Positions 7,424 to 19,158 are shown, counted from the stretch's first letter. The stretch: DNA of 64,000 nucleotides from Pseudomonadota bacterium (GCA_021819085.1 JAKASJ010000010.1:1-64000), one strand, 5' to 3'. Notes: generated by a model not told the origin, from the sequence alone. A program made the numbers and translations.

Positions 7424-8746
7424 TCACTTCCAGTCTCGGTTCAGGTGCTCGACGCGGATGCGCATGACCTTGCCATTGATAGAATCGAGCGCCTCGATGC
7501 GTGCAATCGCCTGGTTCATGTTCCTTTCGAGCACACGGTGGGTAAGCAGTATCACGGGCACTTCGTTCGCACCCGCAGACGGCTCCTTCTGGATGATCGC
7601 CTCAATGCTGATGCCGAGATCAGCCAGGATGCGCGTGACGTCAGCCAGCACCCCGAGCTGGTCCTTCGCCTGCATGCGCAGATAACAGGCGGTCTGCACC
7701 TCTTCCATGGGCAGGATCGCGACATCCGACAGCTGGTCCGGCTGGAACGCCAGATGGGGCACCCGGTTGGTCGGATCGGCCGTGAGCGTGCGCACCACAT
7801 CGACGATATCGGCCACCACGGCCGAGGCGGTTGGTTCGGCACCAGCACCGGCGCCGTAATACATCGTTGCGCCCACGGCGTCGCCCTTCACCAGTATGGC
7901 ATTCATGACGCCGTCGACGCTTGCAATCAGCCTGCGTTCGGGGATCAGGGTCGGGTGCACACGCAGCTCTACACCACGGCTGGTCCGACGTGCGATGCCG
8001 AGATGCTTGATCCGGTAACCGAGCTCCTCGGCATAGGACACGTCGCTGCGAGTAATGCGGGTGATGCCCTCCGTGTAGACTTTGTCGAACTGCAGCGGAA
8101 TGCCGAAGGCGATCGCCGACAAAATGGTCAGCTTGTGCGCGGCATCGATGCCCTCCACGTCGAATGTGGGATCGGCCTCGGCGTATCCAAGCCGCTGGGC
8201 CTCGGCCAGGACATCGGAAAACTCGCGGCCATGGTCGCGCATTTCGGTAAGAATGAAATTGCCGGTGCCGTTGATGATCCCCGCCAGCCATTCTATGCGG
8301 TTTCCGGCCAATCCCTCGCGAATGGTCTTGATGATCGGAATGCCGCCGGCGACTGCCGCCTCGAACGCGACCATTACACCTTTCTTGCGGGCGACGGCGA
8401 AGATTTCGTTGCCGTGTGCGGCGATCAGCGCCTTGTTTGCGGTCACGACATGCTTGCCGTTGTCGATCGCTCGCATCACGAGCCTGCGCGCCGGATCGTC
8501 GCCACCGATCAGTTCGACTACGACATCGATCTGCGGGTCGTCGACCACCTCGAACGGATCGGCCGTCAGGCGTATGCCGTCCATCGGGCAGGGTCGCGTC
8601 CGGCCGATATCGCGGGCAGCAGCATGGACCACGCGGATCTCGCGCCCCGCGCGCCGCGCGATCTCGGCGCCATTGCGCGCCAGGACGTTCACCATCCCGG
8701 CGCCCACCGTTCCCAGTCCCAGCAGGCCGATTCTTACGGGTTCCAC
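7424..8746 (-). CDS. hom: Homoserine dehydrogenase
   Basis: The product is a 440-residue NAD(P)-dependent enzyme that reduces aspartate semialdehyde to homoserine, the branch point toward threonine and methionine. The Rossmann motif GLLGLGTVGAGMVNVL is at the N terminus. The catalytic region (GIINGTGNFILTEM, EADPTFDVEGIDAAHKLTIL) is followed by a C-terminal ACT domain (LGVLADVTRILADLGISIEA) that usually senses threonine. Translation begins at a GTG that overlaps the alaC stop by one base (TAGTG), indicating translational coupling. The length is normal for the monofunctional enzyme. Confidence 0.95.
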   Translation of the reverse strand: MEPVRIGLLGLGTVGAGMVNVLARNGAEIARRAGREIRVVHAAARDIGRTRPCPMDGIRLTADPFEVVDDPQIDVVVELIGGDDPARRLVMRAIDNGKHVVTANKALIAAHGNEIFAVARKKGVMVAFEAAVAGGIPIIKTIREGLAGNRIEWLAGIINGTGNFILTEMRDHGREFSDVLAEAQRLGYAEADPTFDVEGIDAAHKLTILSAIAFGIPLQFDKVYTEGITRITRSDVSYAEELGYRIKHLGIARRTSRGVELRVHPTLIPERRLIASVDGVMNAILVKGDAVGATMYYGAGAGAEPTASAVVADIVDVVRTLTADPTNRVPHLAFQPDQLSDVAILPMEEVQTACYLRMQAKDQLGVLADVTRILADLGISIEAIIQKEPSAGANEVPVILLTHRVLERNMNQAIARIEALDSINGKVMRIRVEHLNRDWK

Positions 8747-9960
8747 TAGACCGGGCCAGCCTTCTGCTGTTCGCCGCGGTCGCGGCGCATCATTTCCTTG
8801 ATCGAGCGCACCGCCTGACGGGTGCGATGCTCGTTTTCAATCAGGCCGAAACGCACGTAGTCGTTACCATACTCACCGAATCCTATGCCAGGCGCCACTG
8901 CGACCCGCGCATCGACCAGCAGCTTCTTGGAAAATTCCAGCGACCCCATCTCGCGGTACTGCGGCGGAATATGCGCCCACACGAACATGGTAGCCTTGGG
9001 CACATCGACCATCCATCCGGCGGCGTGCAGCCCCTGACACAGGACATCGCGCCGGCTCTGGTAGCGCAGGCGAATCTCCTCGACACAGTCCTGGGGGCCC
9101 TCAAGGGCGAGAATGGAGGCAACCTGGATCGGCGTGAACATTCCATAGTCGAGATAGGACTTGATACGCGCGAGAGCCGCCACCAGCTTGCGGTTGCCGC
9201 ACATGAAGCCAACACGCCATCCCGGCATGTTGTAGCTCTTCGACAGTGTGAAGAACTCGACCGCGACATCCTTGGCGCCGGGCACCTGAAGAATGGATGG
9301 CGCCTTGTAGCCGTCGAAGACGATATCCGCATAGGCCAGGTCATGGATCACCCAGATTCCGTGGTCGCGGGCGATTGCCACAACTTTCTCGAAGAAATCG
9401 AGCTCGACGCACATGGTCGTCGGATTTCCCGGGAAATTGAGTACGAGCATCTTGGGTTTTGGCCAGGAGTTGCGGATGGCGTTCTCCAGCTCGACAAAAA
9501 AGTCCACGCCGGGTATCAGGGGCACGTGACGGATGTCGGCCCCGGCGATGACAAAACCGTAAGGGTGGATCGGATAGGTCGGATTCGGCACCAGGATCGC
9601 GTCGCCACGATCCACGGTCGCGAGCGCCAGGTGCGCCAGGCCTTCCTTCGAACCTATGGTCACAATCGCCTCGCTGTCCATGTCCAGATCAACATCGAAC
9701 CGGCGTTTGTACCAGGCGCAGATCGCGCGCCGCAGCCGCGGGATGCCCCGCGACACGGAGTAGCGGTGGGTATCGCCACGCTGCGCCGCCTCGCACAGCT
9801 TGTCGACGATGTGCTGCGGCGTAGGCTCATCCGGATTACCCATGCCGAAGTCGATGATGTCCTCTCCGCGCTGCCGCGCCTTGGCCTTCAGCTCATTTAC
9901 AATGTTGAAAACGTACGGAGGCAGCCTCTGAATGCGGGGAAATTGATCAGATGGGTTCAT
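8746..9960 (-). CDS. alaC: Alanine/AlaC-type aminotransferase
   Basis: The product is a 404-residue class I aminotransferase. The PLP lysine lies in [17 protein letters not shown], and NFPGNPTT is the conserved cofactor-binding Asn region. The N terminus ([20 protein letters not shown]) and the [17 protein letters not shown] block are typical of AlaC (YfdZ), which makes alanine from pyruvate. This group often precedes hom and thrC, as here. It is divergently placed to the Mth938-family gene, and the 155 bases between must hold both promoters. Confidence 0.85.
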   Translation of the reverse strand: MNPSDQFPRIQRLPPYVFNIVNELKAKARQRGEDIIDFGMGNPDEPTPQHIVDKLCEAAQRGDTHRYSVSRGIPRLRRAICAWYKRRFDVDLDMDSEAIVTIGSKEGLAHLALATVDRGDAILVPNPTYPIHPYGFVIAGADIRHVPLIPGVDFFVELENAIRNSWPKPKMLVLNFPGNPTTMCVELDFFEKVVAIARDHGIWVIHDLAYADIVFDGYKAPSILQVPGAKDVAVEFFTLSKSYNMPGWRVGFMCGNRKLVAALARIKSYLDYGMFTPIQVASILALEGPQDCVEEIRLRYQSRRDVLCQGLHAAGWMVDVPKATMFVWAHIPPQYREMGSLEFSKKLLVDARVAVAPGIGFGEYGNDYVRFGLIENEHRTRQAVRSIKEMMRRDRGEQQKAGPV

Positions 9961-10115
9961 GGTGTCTATACCGAGCGGGCCGGTTACCCGCCGGATGGAA
10001 ATCCTTGTAATATATGGCGTTACAAAAAGTGTGAAACATACTGGCGCAGCGCCACGCTGTCAATGATTCCGGCAGTGTTTCCGACGGACTCACGCATCAG
10101 GATTGGTTTCGAAAT

Positions 10116-10493
10116 ATGAAATTTCACCTGCAAACCGGCGACGGAGACAACATCATCCGTGGCTACGGCCCCGGGCAGATAACGATCAACCAGGACGTCT
10201 ACAGCTCCAGCATCATCGTGCTGCCGCAGCGGGTCGTCCAGGACTGCTTGCCGCAGCAGTACAATGAGCTGACAGCGGCCCACTTCGAAACCATCGCCGG
10301 ATTGGGGCCGGAACTGGTGATTCTAGGCACCGGCCGGCGGCTGCACTTCCCTCCCGCGGAGCTCACGATCTCCCTGATGCGCGTGTCCATCGGTCTCGAA
10401 GTGATGGATACGTCCGCAGCCTGCCGCACCTACAATATCCTGATGGGCGAGGGCCGGCGGGTGGCAGCCGCCCTCCTGATGATTGAAGGCTGA
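10116..10493 (+). CDS. Mth938/DUF498 domain protein (Xcc1710-like)
   Basis: This is a 125-residue single-domain protein with IRGYGPGQITINQDVYSSSI near the start and PELVILGTGRRLHFPP in the middle. It ends in MDTSAACRTYNILMGEGRRVAAALL. This is the Mth938-like fold (PF04430, COG3737), related to the mitochondrial complex I assembly factor NDUFAF3. The bacterial role is unknown, though a link to respiratory complex assembly has been suggested by that homology. It converges on rpoS with 29 bases between the stops. Confidence 0.8.
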   Translation: MKFHLQTGDGDNIIRGYGPGQITINQDVYSSSIIVLPQRVVQDCLPQQYNELTAAHFETIAGLGPELVILGTGRRLHFPPAELTISLMRVSIGLEVMDTSAACRTYNILMGEGRRVAAALLMIEG

Positions 10494-10522
10494 GGGGATC
10501 CTGCACCCGCCCGGATCGCGGC

Positions 10523-11608
10523 TCAGAAGAGCGAATCGATCGAGTAGCCGTTCTTCTCCAGCATCACCCGCAGCCGGCGCAATGCCTCGACCTGGATCTG
10601 GCGCACACGTTCGCGCGTCACTCCGATATCGGCGCCCACTTCCTCGAGCGTGGAAATCTCCCGGCCATTGAGGCCGAAACGGCGTTCCACCACCTCGCGC
10701 TGCTTGTCGTTGAGTTCGTTCAGCCACGCCCTGATCTGCGCATGCAGGTCTTCGTCCTGAAGGATCTTTTCCGGGTCGGGCGTCCGCTCATCGGCGATGG
10801 CATCAAGCAGCGAACGCTCCGGATCGGCATCCAGCGGCGCGTCCATAGACGCGATGCGCTCGTTCAGTCCGAGCATCTCCTTTACATCCTCGATCGGCTT
10901 GTCCAGCAGCGTCGCGACCTCTTCGGGAGTCGGTTCGTGGTCCATCTTCTGCGAGAGGTAGCGGGCGGCGCGCAGATAGATATTGATTTCCTTCAGCACA
11001 TGAACCGGAAGACGGATGGTGCGCGTCTGGTTCATGATGGCACGCTCTATCGTCTGACGTATCCACCAGGTCGCGTAGGTGGAAAAGCGGAATCCCCGTT
11101 CGGGATCGAACTTCTCGACCGCACGAATGAGCCCGAGATTCCCCTCCTCAATGAGGTCGAGCAGAGCCAGTCCACGGTTCATGTAGCGACGGGCAATCTT
11201 GACCACCAGGCGCAGATTGCTCTCGATCATGCGATGGCGCGCGGCTTCGTTCCCCTTGCGCGCCCGCCGGGCGTAATAGACTTCTTCCTCGGCCGTGAGC
11301 AGTGCCGAGAAACCGATCTCCTTGAGATACAGGCGCGTCGCATCGGCCTGCACGGTCACAACGCTGGCCTCGCTTGACTCCGCCGTCTCGGCAGCCTCTG
11401 GACTCACCGCGGGTGGCGCTGCCGTCTCTTCCTCGGCTGCCTCGGCATCTACTTCGGCCTCGGCCTCGGTCTCGGCTTCCGCTTCGGGTCGCGACGGGAT
11501 CTCTCCCTCGTGCTCGATTTCTTCCGGCGGCAGTCCAGCCCCCCCTGCCCCTACGGGCCCAGGGCCGTTTTCTTCGTCCCTCTGATCGGATCTCTTTCGA
11601 CGGCCCAT
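10523..11608 (-). CDS. rpoS: RNA polymerase sigma factor RpoS (sigma-38)
   Basis: The 361-residue sigma-70 family factor is placed as RpoS by its gene neighbourhood (surE-pcm-nlpD-rpoS) and its sequence. Region 1.2 is [20 protein letters not shown]. Region 2 contains [20 protein letters not shown] and [18 protein letters not shown]. Region 4 ends in [20 protein letters not shown]. The core is normal, but the first 85 residues form an unusual acidic, low-complexity extension of Glu-Ala repeats (about residues 40-72), making it some 30 residues longer than the E. coli protein. nlpD ends 2 bases upstream, so an rpoS promoter inside nlpD, as in enterics, is plausible. Confidence 0.93.
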   Translation of the reverse strand: MGRRKRSDQRDEENGPGPVGAGGAGLPPEEIEHEGEIPSRPEAEAETEAEAEVDAEAAEEETAAPPAVSPEAAETAESSEASVVTVQADATRLYLKEIGFSALLTAEEEVYYARRARKGNEAARHRMIESNLRLVVKIARRYMNRGLALLDLIEEGNLGLIRAVEKFDPERGFRFSTYATWWIRQTIERAIMNQTRTIRLPVHVLKEINIYLRAARYLSQKMDHEPTPEEVATLLDKPIEDVKEMLGLNERIASMDAPLDADPERSLLDAIADERTPDPEKILQDEDLHAQIRAWLNELNDKQREVVERRFGLNGREISTLEEVGADIGVTRERVRQIQVEALRRLRVMLEKNGYSIDSLF

Positions 11609-11610
11609 AA

Positions 11611-12447
11611 TCAGGGTTTCGGCAAGAATCGCATGGGATCTACGGGAGAACCGTAACGACGGATCTCGAACAGAAGCTCCACCCGGTCAGTGCCGGTGTC
11701 CCCCATTTCCGCAATTTGCTGGCCCGGCCTCACCATCTCGCCCTCTTTGACTAGGATACGCTCGTTGTGCGCGTAGGCACTCAAATACTCATCGTTATGC
11801 TTGATGATGATAAGCTGACCATATCCGCGAAGTCCACTTCCCTCGTAGACCACCCTGCCGGTTGCCGCGGCAAGCACGGGTTCGCCAAGCCGCCCCGCGA
11901 TCGCAACGCCGTTTTCCGTCCCGTCGGGATCGAAGTGCGCCATGACTTTTCCCTGCGCCGGCCAGACCCAGGGGCCGACTTTGCGCTCAATCCGTCGTGC
12001 GCGGGCCGTCCCAGGCGGCATTCGGTGCTGCCCGCCTTGCGACCGGGAAGGTACCGCGGCAGGCGCACGGTAGGTGCGCCGTCGGGAGTTTTCGTTCGCG
12101 TATTCCCGTCGCGCCGGCACCGGCCGCGGCGGGGCACGATAGCGACGCCGCGGCGGGAACAGAAGCAGGCGCTCTCCCGGATGGATTGTGTACGGAGGCG
12201 CGATGTGGTTCCAGTCCGCGAGCTCGCGGTAATCACGTCCGTTTTCCCAGGCGATGCTGTACAGCGTATCCCCGGGCAGCACCGTACAGTAGCGCGATTC
12301 GGGGAAACGCAGGGTGGTCGCACGGTCGCTGATCTCCGGACGGATGCGTGGTCCGCCGCAACCCAGCGGCAACACTGCGGCCAGCATCAGTACACAGAAA
12401 ATGGCCAGACGATCGGCGCGGCGGTGCACGCGGGACTCAGTGCTCAT
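11611..12447 (-). CDS. nlpD: NlpD-type murein hydrolase activator (LysM + degenerate M23)
   Basis: This outer-membrane-type lipoprotein activates amidases for daughter-cell separation. With the ATG at 12447 the signal peptide ends in the lipobox LPLGC (Cys30). A LysM domain follows ([20 protein letters not shown]), then a Pro/Arg-rich linker, then a LytM/M23 domain (residues 180 to the end). That domain lacks the zinc ligands of active M23 peptidases: there is no first His near GVAIAG, and ELLFEIRR replaces HFEIR. It should therefore be an activator, like E. coli NlpD. An upstream start at 12465 is possible. The start overlaps the pcm stop by 11 bases. Confidence 0.88.
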   Translation of the reverse strand: MSTESRVHRRADRLAIFCVLMLAAVLPLGCGGPRIRPEISDRATTLRFPESRYCTVLPGDTLYSIAWENGRDYRELADWNHIAPPYTIHPGERLLLFPPRRRYRAPPRPVPARREYANENSRRRTYRAPAAVPSRSQGGQHRMPPGTARARRIERKVGPWVWPAQGKVMAHFDPDGTENGVAIAGRLGEPVLAAATGRVVYEGSGLRGYGQLIIIKHNDEYLSAYAHNERILVKEGEMVRPGQQIAEMGDTGTDRVELLFEIRRYGSPVDPMRFLPKP

Positions 12448-13093
12448 CCCGGACCAGCGGAACAAAATTTACCGTCTCCAGCACTGCACGCTGGTAACCG
12501 TCTTCGCTGTGCGTAATCATCTGCAGTTGCTGCTGCCCCGATCCGACCGGGATTACCAGCCGCGCCTGGAGTGCCAGTTGCCCGCACAGTGCCTCCGGCA
12601 GCTCGGCTGCCGCTGCGGTCACCAGAATTCCATCATAGGGACCATGCTCCGGCCAGCCCGAGCCGCCATCGGAGAGTTTGAACCGGAAATTGCGGTAACC
12701 GAGATCCTGCAGGCGGCGGCGGGCGAGCCGCAGCAGCGGCTCGATGCGCTCGACCGAATAGACCTCATCGACCAGTGCCGCCAGGATCGCCGTCTGGTAG
12801 CCGGAACCCGATCCGACTTCAAGCACCCGGCGCAGCGGCCGTCCGGCCAGCAAGGCCTCGGTCATGCGTGCAACGATATAGGGCTGCGAGATTGTCTGGT
12901 TGTGCCCGATCGGAAGCGCCGTGTCTTCGTAGGCCCGGCTTGCGAGCGCCTCATCGACGAAGGTATGACGCGGAACATTCAGCATGGCCGTCAGGACGCG
13001 TTCGTCGCGGATCCCCATGGCGCGCAGGCGCTGGATCAGGCGCTCGCGGGTGCGCTGCGAGGTGAACCCTATGCCTTGCCAGTGTGCATTCAT
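12437..13093 (-). CDS. pcm: Protein-L-isoaspartate O-methyltransferase
   Basis: The enzyme methylates isoaspartyl residues with S-adenosylmethionine to start repair of aged proteins. The SAM-binding motif [18 protein letters not shown] is clear, as are [20 protein letters not shown] and the later [19 protein letters not shown]. The ATG at 13093 ([10 protein letters not shown]) forms a classic ATGA overlap with the surE stop and is preferred over an ATG 4 codons upstream. The length (218) is typical. It is part of the stationary-phase operon surE-pcm-nlpD-rpoS. Confidence 0.93.
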   Translation of the reverse strand: MNAHWQGIGFTSQRTRERLIQRLRAMGIRDERVLTAMLNVPRHTFVDEALASRAYEDTALPIGHNQTISQPYIVARMTEALLAGRPLRRVLEVGSGSGYQTAILAALVDEVYSVERIEPLLRLARRRLQDLGYRNFRFKLSDGGSGWPEHGPYDGILVTAAAAELPEALCGQLALQARLVIPVGSGQQQLQMITHSEDGYQRAVLETVNFVPLVRDEH

Positions 13094-13845
13094 TCGGGGA
13101 TCCATCGATCAAGCCAGGACGCGACCTGGTCCAGCGCCGCATAGCGCGTCAGATCGACCTGCAAAGGCGTAATGGAGACGCAATTGCGACGGATCGCATG
13201 AAAGTCCGTTCCGGGCCCGGCATCGGCCTCGGCACCGGGCGCCCCCACCCAGTAGATGGCATTGCCCTGAGGATCGGCAGATCGCACCACCGGCTCGGCC
13301 TTATGCCGACGACCCAGGCGGGTCGCCTCGTAACCGGCGATCATCCCCGGTGGTACGTCGGGCACGTTTACATTGAGGATCGTATCGGCCGGAAGCGGTT
13401 CACGCTGCAGTTGTCGCAGCAGACGGATGACGACGCCCGCCGCAGTGGGAAAATTGTTTCCGGAGCGGCCCGACATCGACACCGCGATCGCCGGCAGTCC
13501 GAGGAAACGGCCCTCCATTGCGGCGGCAACGGTACCCGAATAAATCACATCGTCCCCCAGGTTGCCGCCGTGGTTGATTCCGGAAACCACGATGTCCGGC
13601 TCATACTCGAGCAGGCCCGTGATCGCGAGGTGCACACAGTCCGTGGGTGTCCCATCGACATACAGAAAACCGTTGCCGGCCCGGTGCGCACGCAACGGAC
13701 GGGTGAGGGTGAGTGAGTTGCTGGCGCCGCTGCGATCGCGTTCTGGGGCTACGACATCGACGTGCCCCAGTGGTCGCAGCGCCTCCACCAGACAGGCGAG
13801 CCCGGGTGCGAGATAGCCATCGTCATTGCTCAGCAGAATGCGCAT
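13090..13845 (-). CDS. surE: 5'/3'-nucleotidase SurE
   Basis: This metal-dependent survival-protein phosphatase acts on nucleoside monophosphates. The N-terminal metal site [15 protein letters not shown], the loop [15 protein letters not shown] and the Asn-rich site [20 protein letters not shown] are all intact. The start is placed at MRILLSND (13845), since 13 residues further upstream have no counterpart in the family. It ends overlapping pcm by 4 bases and leads the surE-pcm-nlpD-rpoS operon. Confidence 0.93.
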   Translation of the reverse strand: MRILLSNDDGYLAPGLACLVEALRPLGHVDVVAPERDRSGASNSLTLTRPLRAHRAGNGFLYVDGTPTDCVHLAITGLLEYEPDIVVSGINHGGNLGDDVIYSGTVAAAMEGRFLGLPAIAVSMSGRSGNNFPTAAGVVIRLLRQLQREPLPADTILNVNVPDVPPGMIAGYEATRLGRRHKAEPVVRSADPQGNAIYWVGAPGAEADAGPGTDFHAIRRNCVSITPLQVDLTRYAALDQVASWLDRWIPE

Positions 13846-14110
13846 TCCGCGCGCGAAGATACATAAATCCGCGCGCAAAACCAACTAGCCTCGCGCCTTC
13901 GACCCTCCGGCGGACACGCTCCGATGCACCGTGCCACATCCGGCGCCCGGAAATCCAGCACCGGACCTGTTGCAACCAGGCCAAATCCGTGCGGTCCGAT
14001 GCAGCCGCATCGATCCCCTTCACCGTCCCCGCCGGATTCCACGGTCGGCAACCGGAGCCATGATCCCGCTTCCCGTCTTGCCAGTACGCCCCTGATCGGT
14101 ATGACTCTGA

Positions 14111-14266
14111 ACTACGCTGTTGCCGGAGATACTCTTCTTGCAGGCCGCCATGCTCATTGCGGGGCCGAGATACGCAATCGTCGGGGATCCAGACGGCAAC
14201 GCAGTGGAAATAACGAGTCCGGTCGATCCGGCAAGGCGACATATTCCGCCGCCTCCGCCCGGCTGA
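14111..14266 (+). pseudogene. C-terminal remnant of a VOC (glyoxalase/bleomycin-resistance) protein
   Basis: The plus strand reads PRYAIVGDPDGNAVEITSPV, then DPARRHIPPPPPG and TGA. The block FAIV.DPDGN.VE is the usual C-terminal beta-strand and metal-ligand region of the vicinal-oxygen-chelate superfamily. The frame is closed by a TGA at 14108-14110, and no matching N-terminal half is visible upstream, so only the last third of a gene remains. It stands alone between surE and tRNA-Pro. Confidence 0.55.
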
Positions 14267-14686
14267 CCGGGTCTTTCCAGTCCGCGTCACGGGACCCGGG
14301 CAATCCTTCGGTCAGATCACGCACACACCGGCGTCGCGGCGAAGTCCTGCAACGGCGTCCGGCCCGTTCGCGGTTTGATCTGTCGGATTGCGCTGCGTCG
14401 ACTCCGTGCCGAAGCAGATTTATCCGGGCAGGCACCGAAAGCCCACGGTTCATTCTCCGGCTCCGCCGTCACTTCGGCCATGCGGCCGTCGCGACCGCCC
14501 GGGGCAGATCACAGGACCCGCTGATGCATCCGGGCGCTGCCATGAATGGGATTGCTGATCGTGAATCCGATCGCCCTAAGGGGGGGCGATCGCCATCGCC
14601 CAGGAGGATCAGGCATCGCCCCGCCGGCCGGCAATTCGACAACCGGCTGCCAGTACGGCCGGCGTGGGGAGTCAACAACGAATATA
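14267..14686. other. Gene-free stretch before tRNA-Pro
   Basis: About 420 bases without a supported gene. Short frames exist on both strands but lack ribosome binding sites and recognisable motifs. The 3' trailer of tRNA-Pro lies at its right end. Confidence 0.4.
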
Positions 14687-14763
<77 letters not shown>

Positions 14764-14874
14764 TCGATAGTCTGTGCCGAACGGCGCGCCGGCCCGCTTC
14801 CATCCCCGGTTCCCGGAGCGGCCGTCCGGCGCCGCACCATGATACCCGAGAACTGCGTGTGGCGGAACTGCGGT

Positions 14875-15231
14875 TCAACCACGCAAGAGCTGCAGCACCT
14901 CTTCAAGTTCCTGGATGAGCTGGTTGATAAGCGCGGCGCGATGGCTGGGATCGCTCAGATCGTGCTCGACCACCAGCTTGTTGCGCGCGCCGCTGATGGT
15001 GAAGCCATCGACGTACAGCAAACCGCGGATCTGGCGGATCAGCATGACATCGTGGCGCTGATAATAACGGCGGTTACCGCGGCGCTTGACCGGTTTCAGC
15101 TGGGGGAATTCCTGCTCCCAGTATCGCAGCACGTGCGGCTTGACGCCGCACAGGTCGCTCACTTCACCGATGGTGAAGTAGCGCTTGCTCGGTATCGGCG
15201 GAAGCTCAAGATTGTCCGCGGGATCCAGCAT
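14875..15231 (-). CDS. MerR-family transcriptional regulator (ihfA-linked)
   Basis: This 118-residue protein has an N-terminal MerR winged helix-turn-helix ([20 protein letters not shown], then [20 protein letters not shown]). A short coiled-coil helix with no cysteine-rich effector domain follows, ending in [14 protein letters not shown]. It belongs to the small MerR type found immediately behind ihfA in many gammaproteobacteria, whose ligand is unknown. Its start overlaps the ihfA stop by 26 bases, so it is co-transcribed with pheT-ihfA. Confidence 0.85.
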   Translation of the reverse strand: MLDPADNLELPPIPSKRYFTIGEVSDLCGVKPHVLRYWEQEFPQLKPVKRRGNRRYYQRHDVMLIRQIRGLLYVDGFTISGARNKLVVEHDLSDPSHRAALINQLIQELEEVLQLLRG

Positions 15232-15511
15232 TCATGTCCACTCGTTCTTTGAGTTTATGGCTGGCCCGGAAAGTCACGACACGCCGCGCCGAGATGGGAA
15301 TCTCTTCCCCGGTCTTCGGATTGCGGCCCGGGCGTGGGTTCTTCTTCCTCAGCCCGAAGTTGCCGAAACCGGAGAGTTTGACCGCTTCTCCGTTCTCAAG
15401 CGTTTCGCGTATCTTTTCGAAAAAGAGCTCTACGAACTCTTTCGCCTCCCGCTTGTTTAGCCCCAGTTCATTGAACAACGATTCGGCCAAATCAGCTTTT
15501 GTTAACGCCAT
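15206..15511 (-). CDS. ihfA: Integration host factor subunit alpha
   Basis: This 101-residue nucleoid protein bends DNA as a heterodimer with IhfB. The sequence [20 protein letters not shown] and the DNA-contact arm [20 protein letters not shown], with the intercalating Pro, are standard. The position directly after pheT (25 bases) and before the MerR gene is the conserved order. Confidence 0.95.
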   Translation of the reverse strand: MALTKADLAESLFNELGLNKREAKEFVELFFEKIRETLENGEAVKLSGFGNFGLRKKNPRPGRNPKTGEEIPISARRVVTFRASHKLKERVDMNAGSRGQS

Positions 15512-15536
15512 GGATTGCGTCCTTCTTATGACTTAC

Positions 15537-17921
15537 TTATTGTCTTAGCCTTGCTCCCAGCCGAGACGCCAGGACCTCAACCACCTGGTCCATCAGGGTC
15601 TCAACCTCCCCTTCCTTAAGAGTGCGCGAAGAGTCCTGCAAGGTCAAGCCCATGGCCAAACTTTTTCTTCCGGAATCAATGCCTTCGCCGCGATATTCGT
15701 CAAAAAGCTCAAGGTTTGCAAGCAATTTGCCCGAAACTTGCGCCACGCAATCAAGAACGGACTGGGCCGAAATGTGCTCGTCCACGACCACCGCGATGTC
15801 GCGGCGGATGGAAGGAAAGCGCGAAATCTCGTGGAACACCGGTATCTGGACCTGTTCCAGTACTTCGAGCCACAGCTCGAACAGGAACACGGGCCGCTCC
15901 AGACCGAGCTCTGCCTGGATCGAAGGGTGCAGGCCGCCGAACACGCCGATCTGCCGGCCGTCGGCATCGGTGACTTCCGCCGCCTGCCCCGGATGCAGGG
16001 CGGGGTGCTGGATCGGGCGAAAGTGGAAGCGCTCGCGCGAACCGCTCGCGGACAGCAGCGCCTCGACATCGCCTTTGACATCGAAGAAGTCCCCCGCCCT
16101 CGCCGGCACACCCCACTGCTCGGGCAGGGCATTCCCCACGGCGATCCCGGCGAGGCCCGGACGTTCCTGTACCGCACCATCGGTGCGCGGCAGATACCGG
16201 CGTCCCAGCTCAAACAGCCGCACCCGCTCCTGCTGGCGGTTCAGGTTGTGGATGGCGGCTTTGAGCAGACCCGGCCACAGACTGGTGCGCATGGCTGCCA
16301 TGTCCGATGCAATCGGGTTCGCCAGCATCATCGGCCGGTGGGCCGGGTCGATCAGCGCCTGCAGCGCCGGGTCCACGAAGCTGTAAGTGATCGCCTCCTG
16401 GTAATCACGGTCGACGAGCAGGGTACGGAACCGGTCGGCGGGCACAAGCTTTTCCGTGACCGTCCCGGCCTGCAGCACTGCCAGCGGCCGTCGCGGAGCA
16501 AGCTTTTCATATCCCGTGATCCGCGCCACCTCCTCGATCAGATCGCATTCCAGTGCAATGTCGAAGCGCCATGACGGCGGCGTCACCCTCCAGCCATCCG
16601 CCAGCTTGACCAACTTCATGCCAAGCCGCTTGAGGATGACGGCTATCTGCTGCGGCGGAACCGGGGCACCCAGCAGCCGCGTCACGCGCTGCGCGCGCAG
16701 CCTGACCGGCGCACGTTCCGGAAGATGGCGTGAAGACGTCTTTTCCGTCACCGGACCGGCCCGGCCTCCGGCCAGCGACAGGATCAGTTGCGTGGCGCGT
16801 TCCAGGGCGCGCGCCTGCAGCTGCGGGTCCACGCCGCGCTCGAATCGGTGCGACGAATCCGTGTGCAGGCCCATCTGCCGCGCTCGGCTGGCGATCGTTT
16901 CGGGCCGGAAATAGGCGCTCTCCAGGAAAACGCCGCGTGTCGCCGCGCCGACCGCCGAATCCTGCCCGCCCATGATCCCGGCGAGCGCACACGGACCGTT
17001 GTCGTCGGCAATGAGCAGCGTGCCGGCCGGTACTTCCATGCAATTTCCGTCGAGCAGAGTCAGCGTCTCGTGCTCGCGCGCATGGCGCACCGTGATCGCG
17101 CCGGAAAGTCTGTCCAGATCGAAGGCATGCAGCGGCTGGCCGAACTCGAGCATGACATAGTTCGTGACATCCACCACCGGGTGGATGCTGCGCACACCGC
17201 TGCGTCGCAGGCGCTCACGCATCCACGACGGTGTTGTGGCCGCCGCATCAATGCCCTCGATCACGCGTCCGAGATAGCGTGGACAATCCTGCCTGGCCTG
17301 GATCGTCACCTTGATCTGCCGTCTGCTGTGCGCCTTTGCCGGCTTCACTGGCGGAGCGTGCGGCGTGACACCCGTCAGGGCCGCCAGCTCGCGCGCAAGC
17401 CCTGCCACACTCAGGCAATCGCCGCGGTTGGGGGTCAGGTCCAGCTCAATCTGATGGTCATCCAGGCCCAGGGCTTCGCTCAAGGCCGCACCCGTGCGCG
17501 CTCCGGAATCGAGCACCATCAGGCCTTCAGCGGCTTCCGCGAGCCCCAGCTCCTTGGCCGAACAGAGCATGCCCTGCGATGCGACGCCGCGGATCTCGCT
17601 GCGCTCGATGCGGATACCACCCGGCAACTCCGCGCCCGGCAGCGCTACCGGCACCTTGAGACCGGCCACGGCGTTGCCGGCGCCGCACACGATACTGAGC
17701 GTGCGGCCCTTGCCCACGCGTACCGTGCAGACGCGCAGGCGATCAGCGGCGGGGTGGGGTTCCGCTGAAATGATTTCCCCGACGACGACCTGCTCGAGTT
17801 CCGGAGCGACCGGAAGCAGCGCATCGACGGCAAGACCGGCCATGGTCAGACGCTCGGCGAGCACATCGCTTGGCATCCGGGTCGGAATCCACTCGCGCAG
17901 CCACTGTTCGCTGATTTTCAT
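15537..17921 (-). CDS. pheT: Phenylalanine-tRNA ligase beta subunit
   Basis: The product is the 794-residue beta chain of the alpha2-beta2 synthetase that charges tRNA-Phe. It carries the N-terminal EMAP/tRNA-binding domain (VVGEIISAEPHPAADRLRVC), the B3/B4 editing domain, the B5 domain, the inactive synthetase-like core (GLLKAAIHNLNRQQERVRLF) and a C-terminal anticodon-binding (FDX-ACB) domain (EISRFPSIRRDIAVVVDE). The length is normal. It follows pheS by 115 bases on the same strand. Confidence 0.96.
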   Translation of the reverse strand: MKISEQWLREWIPTRMPSDVLAERLTMAGLAVDALLPVAPELEQVVVGEIISAEPHPAADRLRVCTVRVGKGRTLSIVCGAGNAVAGLKVPVALPGAELPGGIRIERSEIRGVASQGMLCSAKELGLAEAAEGLMVLDSGARTGAALSEALGLDDHQIELDLTPNRGDCLSVAGLARELAALTGVTPHAPPVKPAKAHSRRQIKVTIQARQDCPRYLGRVIEGIDAAATTPSWMRERLRRSGVRSIHPVVDVTNYVMLEFGQPLHAFDLDRLSGAITVRHAREHETLTLLDGNCMEVPAGTLLIADDNGPCALAGIMGGQDSAVGAATRGVFLESAYFRPETIASRARQMGLHTDSSHRFERGVDPQLQARALERATQLILSLAGGRAGPVTEKTSSRHLPERAPVRLRAQRVTRLLGAPVPPQQIAVILKRLGMKLVKLADGWRVTPPSWRFDIALECDLIEEVARITGYEKLAPRRPLAVLQAGTVTEKLVPADRFRTLLVDRDYQEAITYSFVDPALQALIDPAHRPMMLANPIASDMAAMRTSLWPGLLKAAIHNLNRQQERVRLFELGRRYLPRTDGAVQERPGLAGIAVGNALPEQWGVPARAGDFFDVKGDVEALLSASGSRERFHFRPIQHPALHPGQAAEVTDADGRQIGVFGGLHPSIQAELGLERPVFLFELWLEVLEQVQIPVFHEISRFPSIRRDIAVVVDEHISAQSVLDCVAQVSGKLLANLELFDEYRGEGIDSGRKSLAMGLTLQDSSRTLKEGEVETLMDQVVEVLASRLGARLRQ

Positions 17922-18036
17922 GGTTCGGTGCTTGCTTGTCGTTTTTCTTCACACTTCCAGATGCCGGTAACGGCGGCGCAGGCCGGCGTGCCAGCGTTAG
18001 GCTGGCGCGCGCCGCGATCGCGCGCTGTCGCGATGC

Positions 18037-19116
<1,080 letters not shown>

Positions 19117-19129
19117 TCATTATGCAGAC

Positions 19130-19158
19130 CGTGCATGGCAGTGTGACTGCCATGCACG
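19130..19158 (-). repeat. 12-bp perfect hairpin between rplT and pheS
   Basis: CGTGCATGGCAG and CTGCCATGCACG are separated by 5 bases. The hairpin starts 10 bases after the rplT stop and is not followed by a T run. It could protect the 3' end of the infC-rpmI-rplT message or act as the anti-element of the attenuator downstream. Confidence 0.6.

Noticed and set aside
6608-8749. 713-residue plus-strand open frame across thrC and hom
   Set aside because: It is the antisense shadow of two clear enzymes on the minus strand. It is His/Asp/Arg-rich with no motif, as expected from reverse reading of GC-rich genes.
8416-10119. 567-residue plus-strand open frame over alaC
   Set aside because: Antisense of hom and alaC, no family features.
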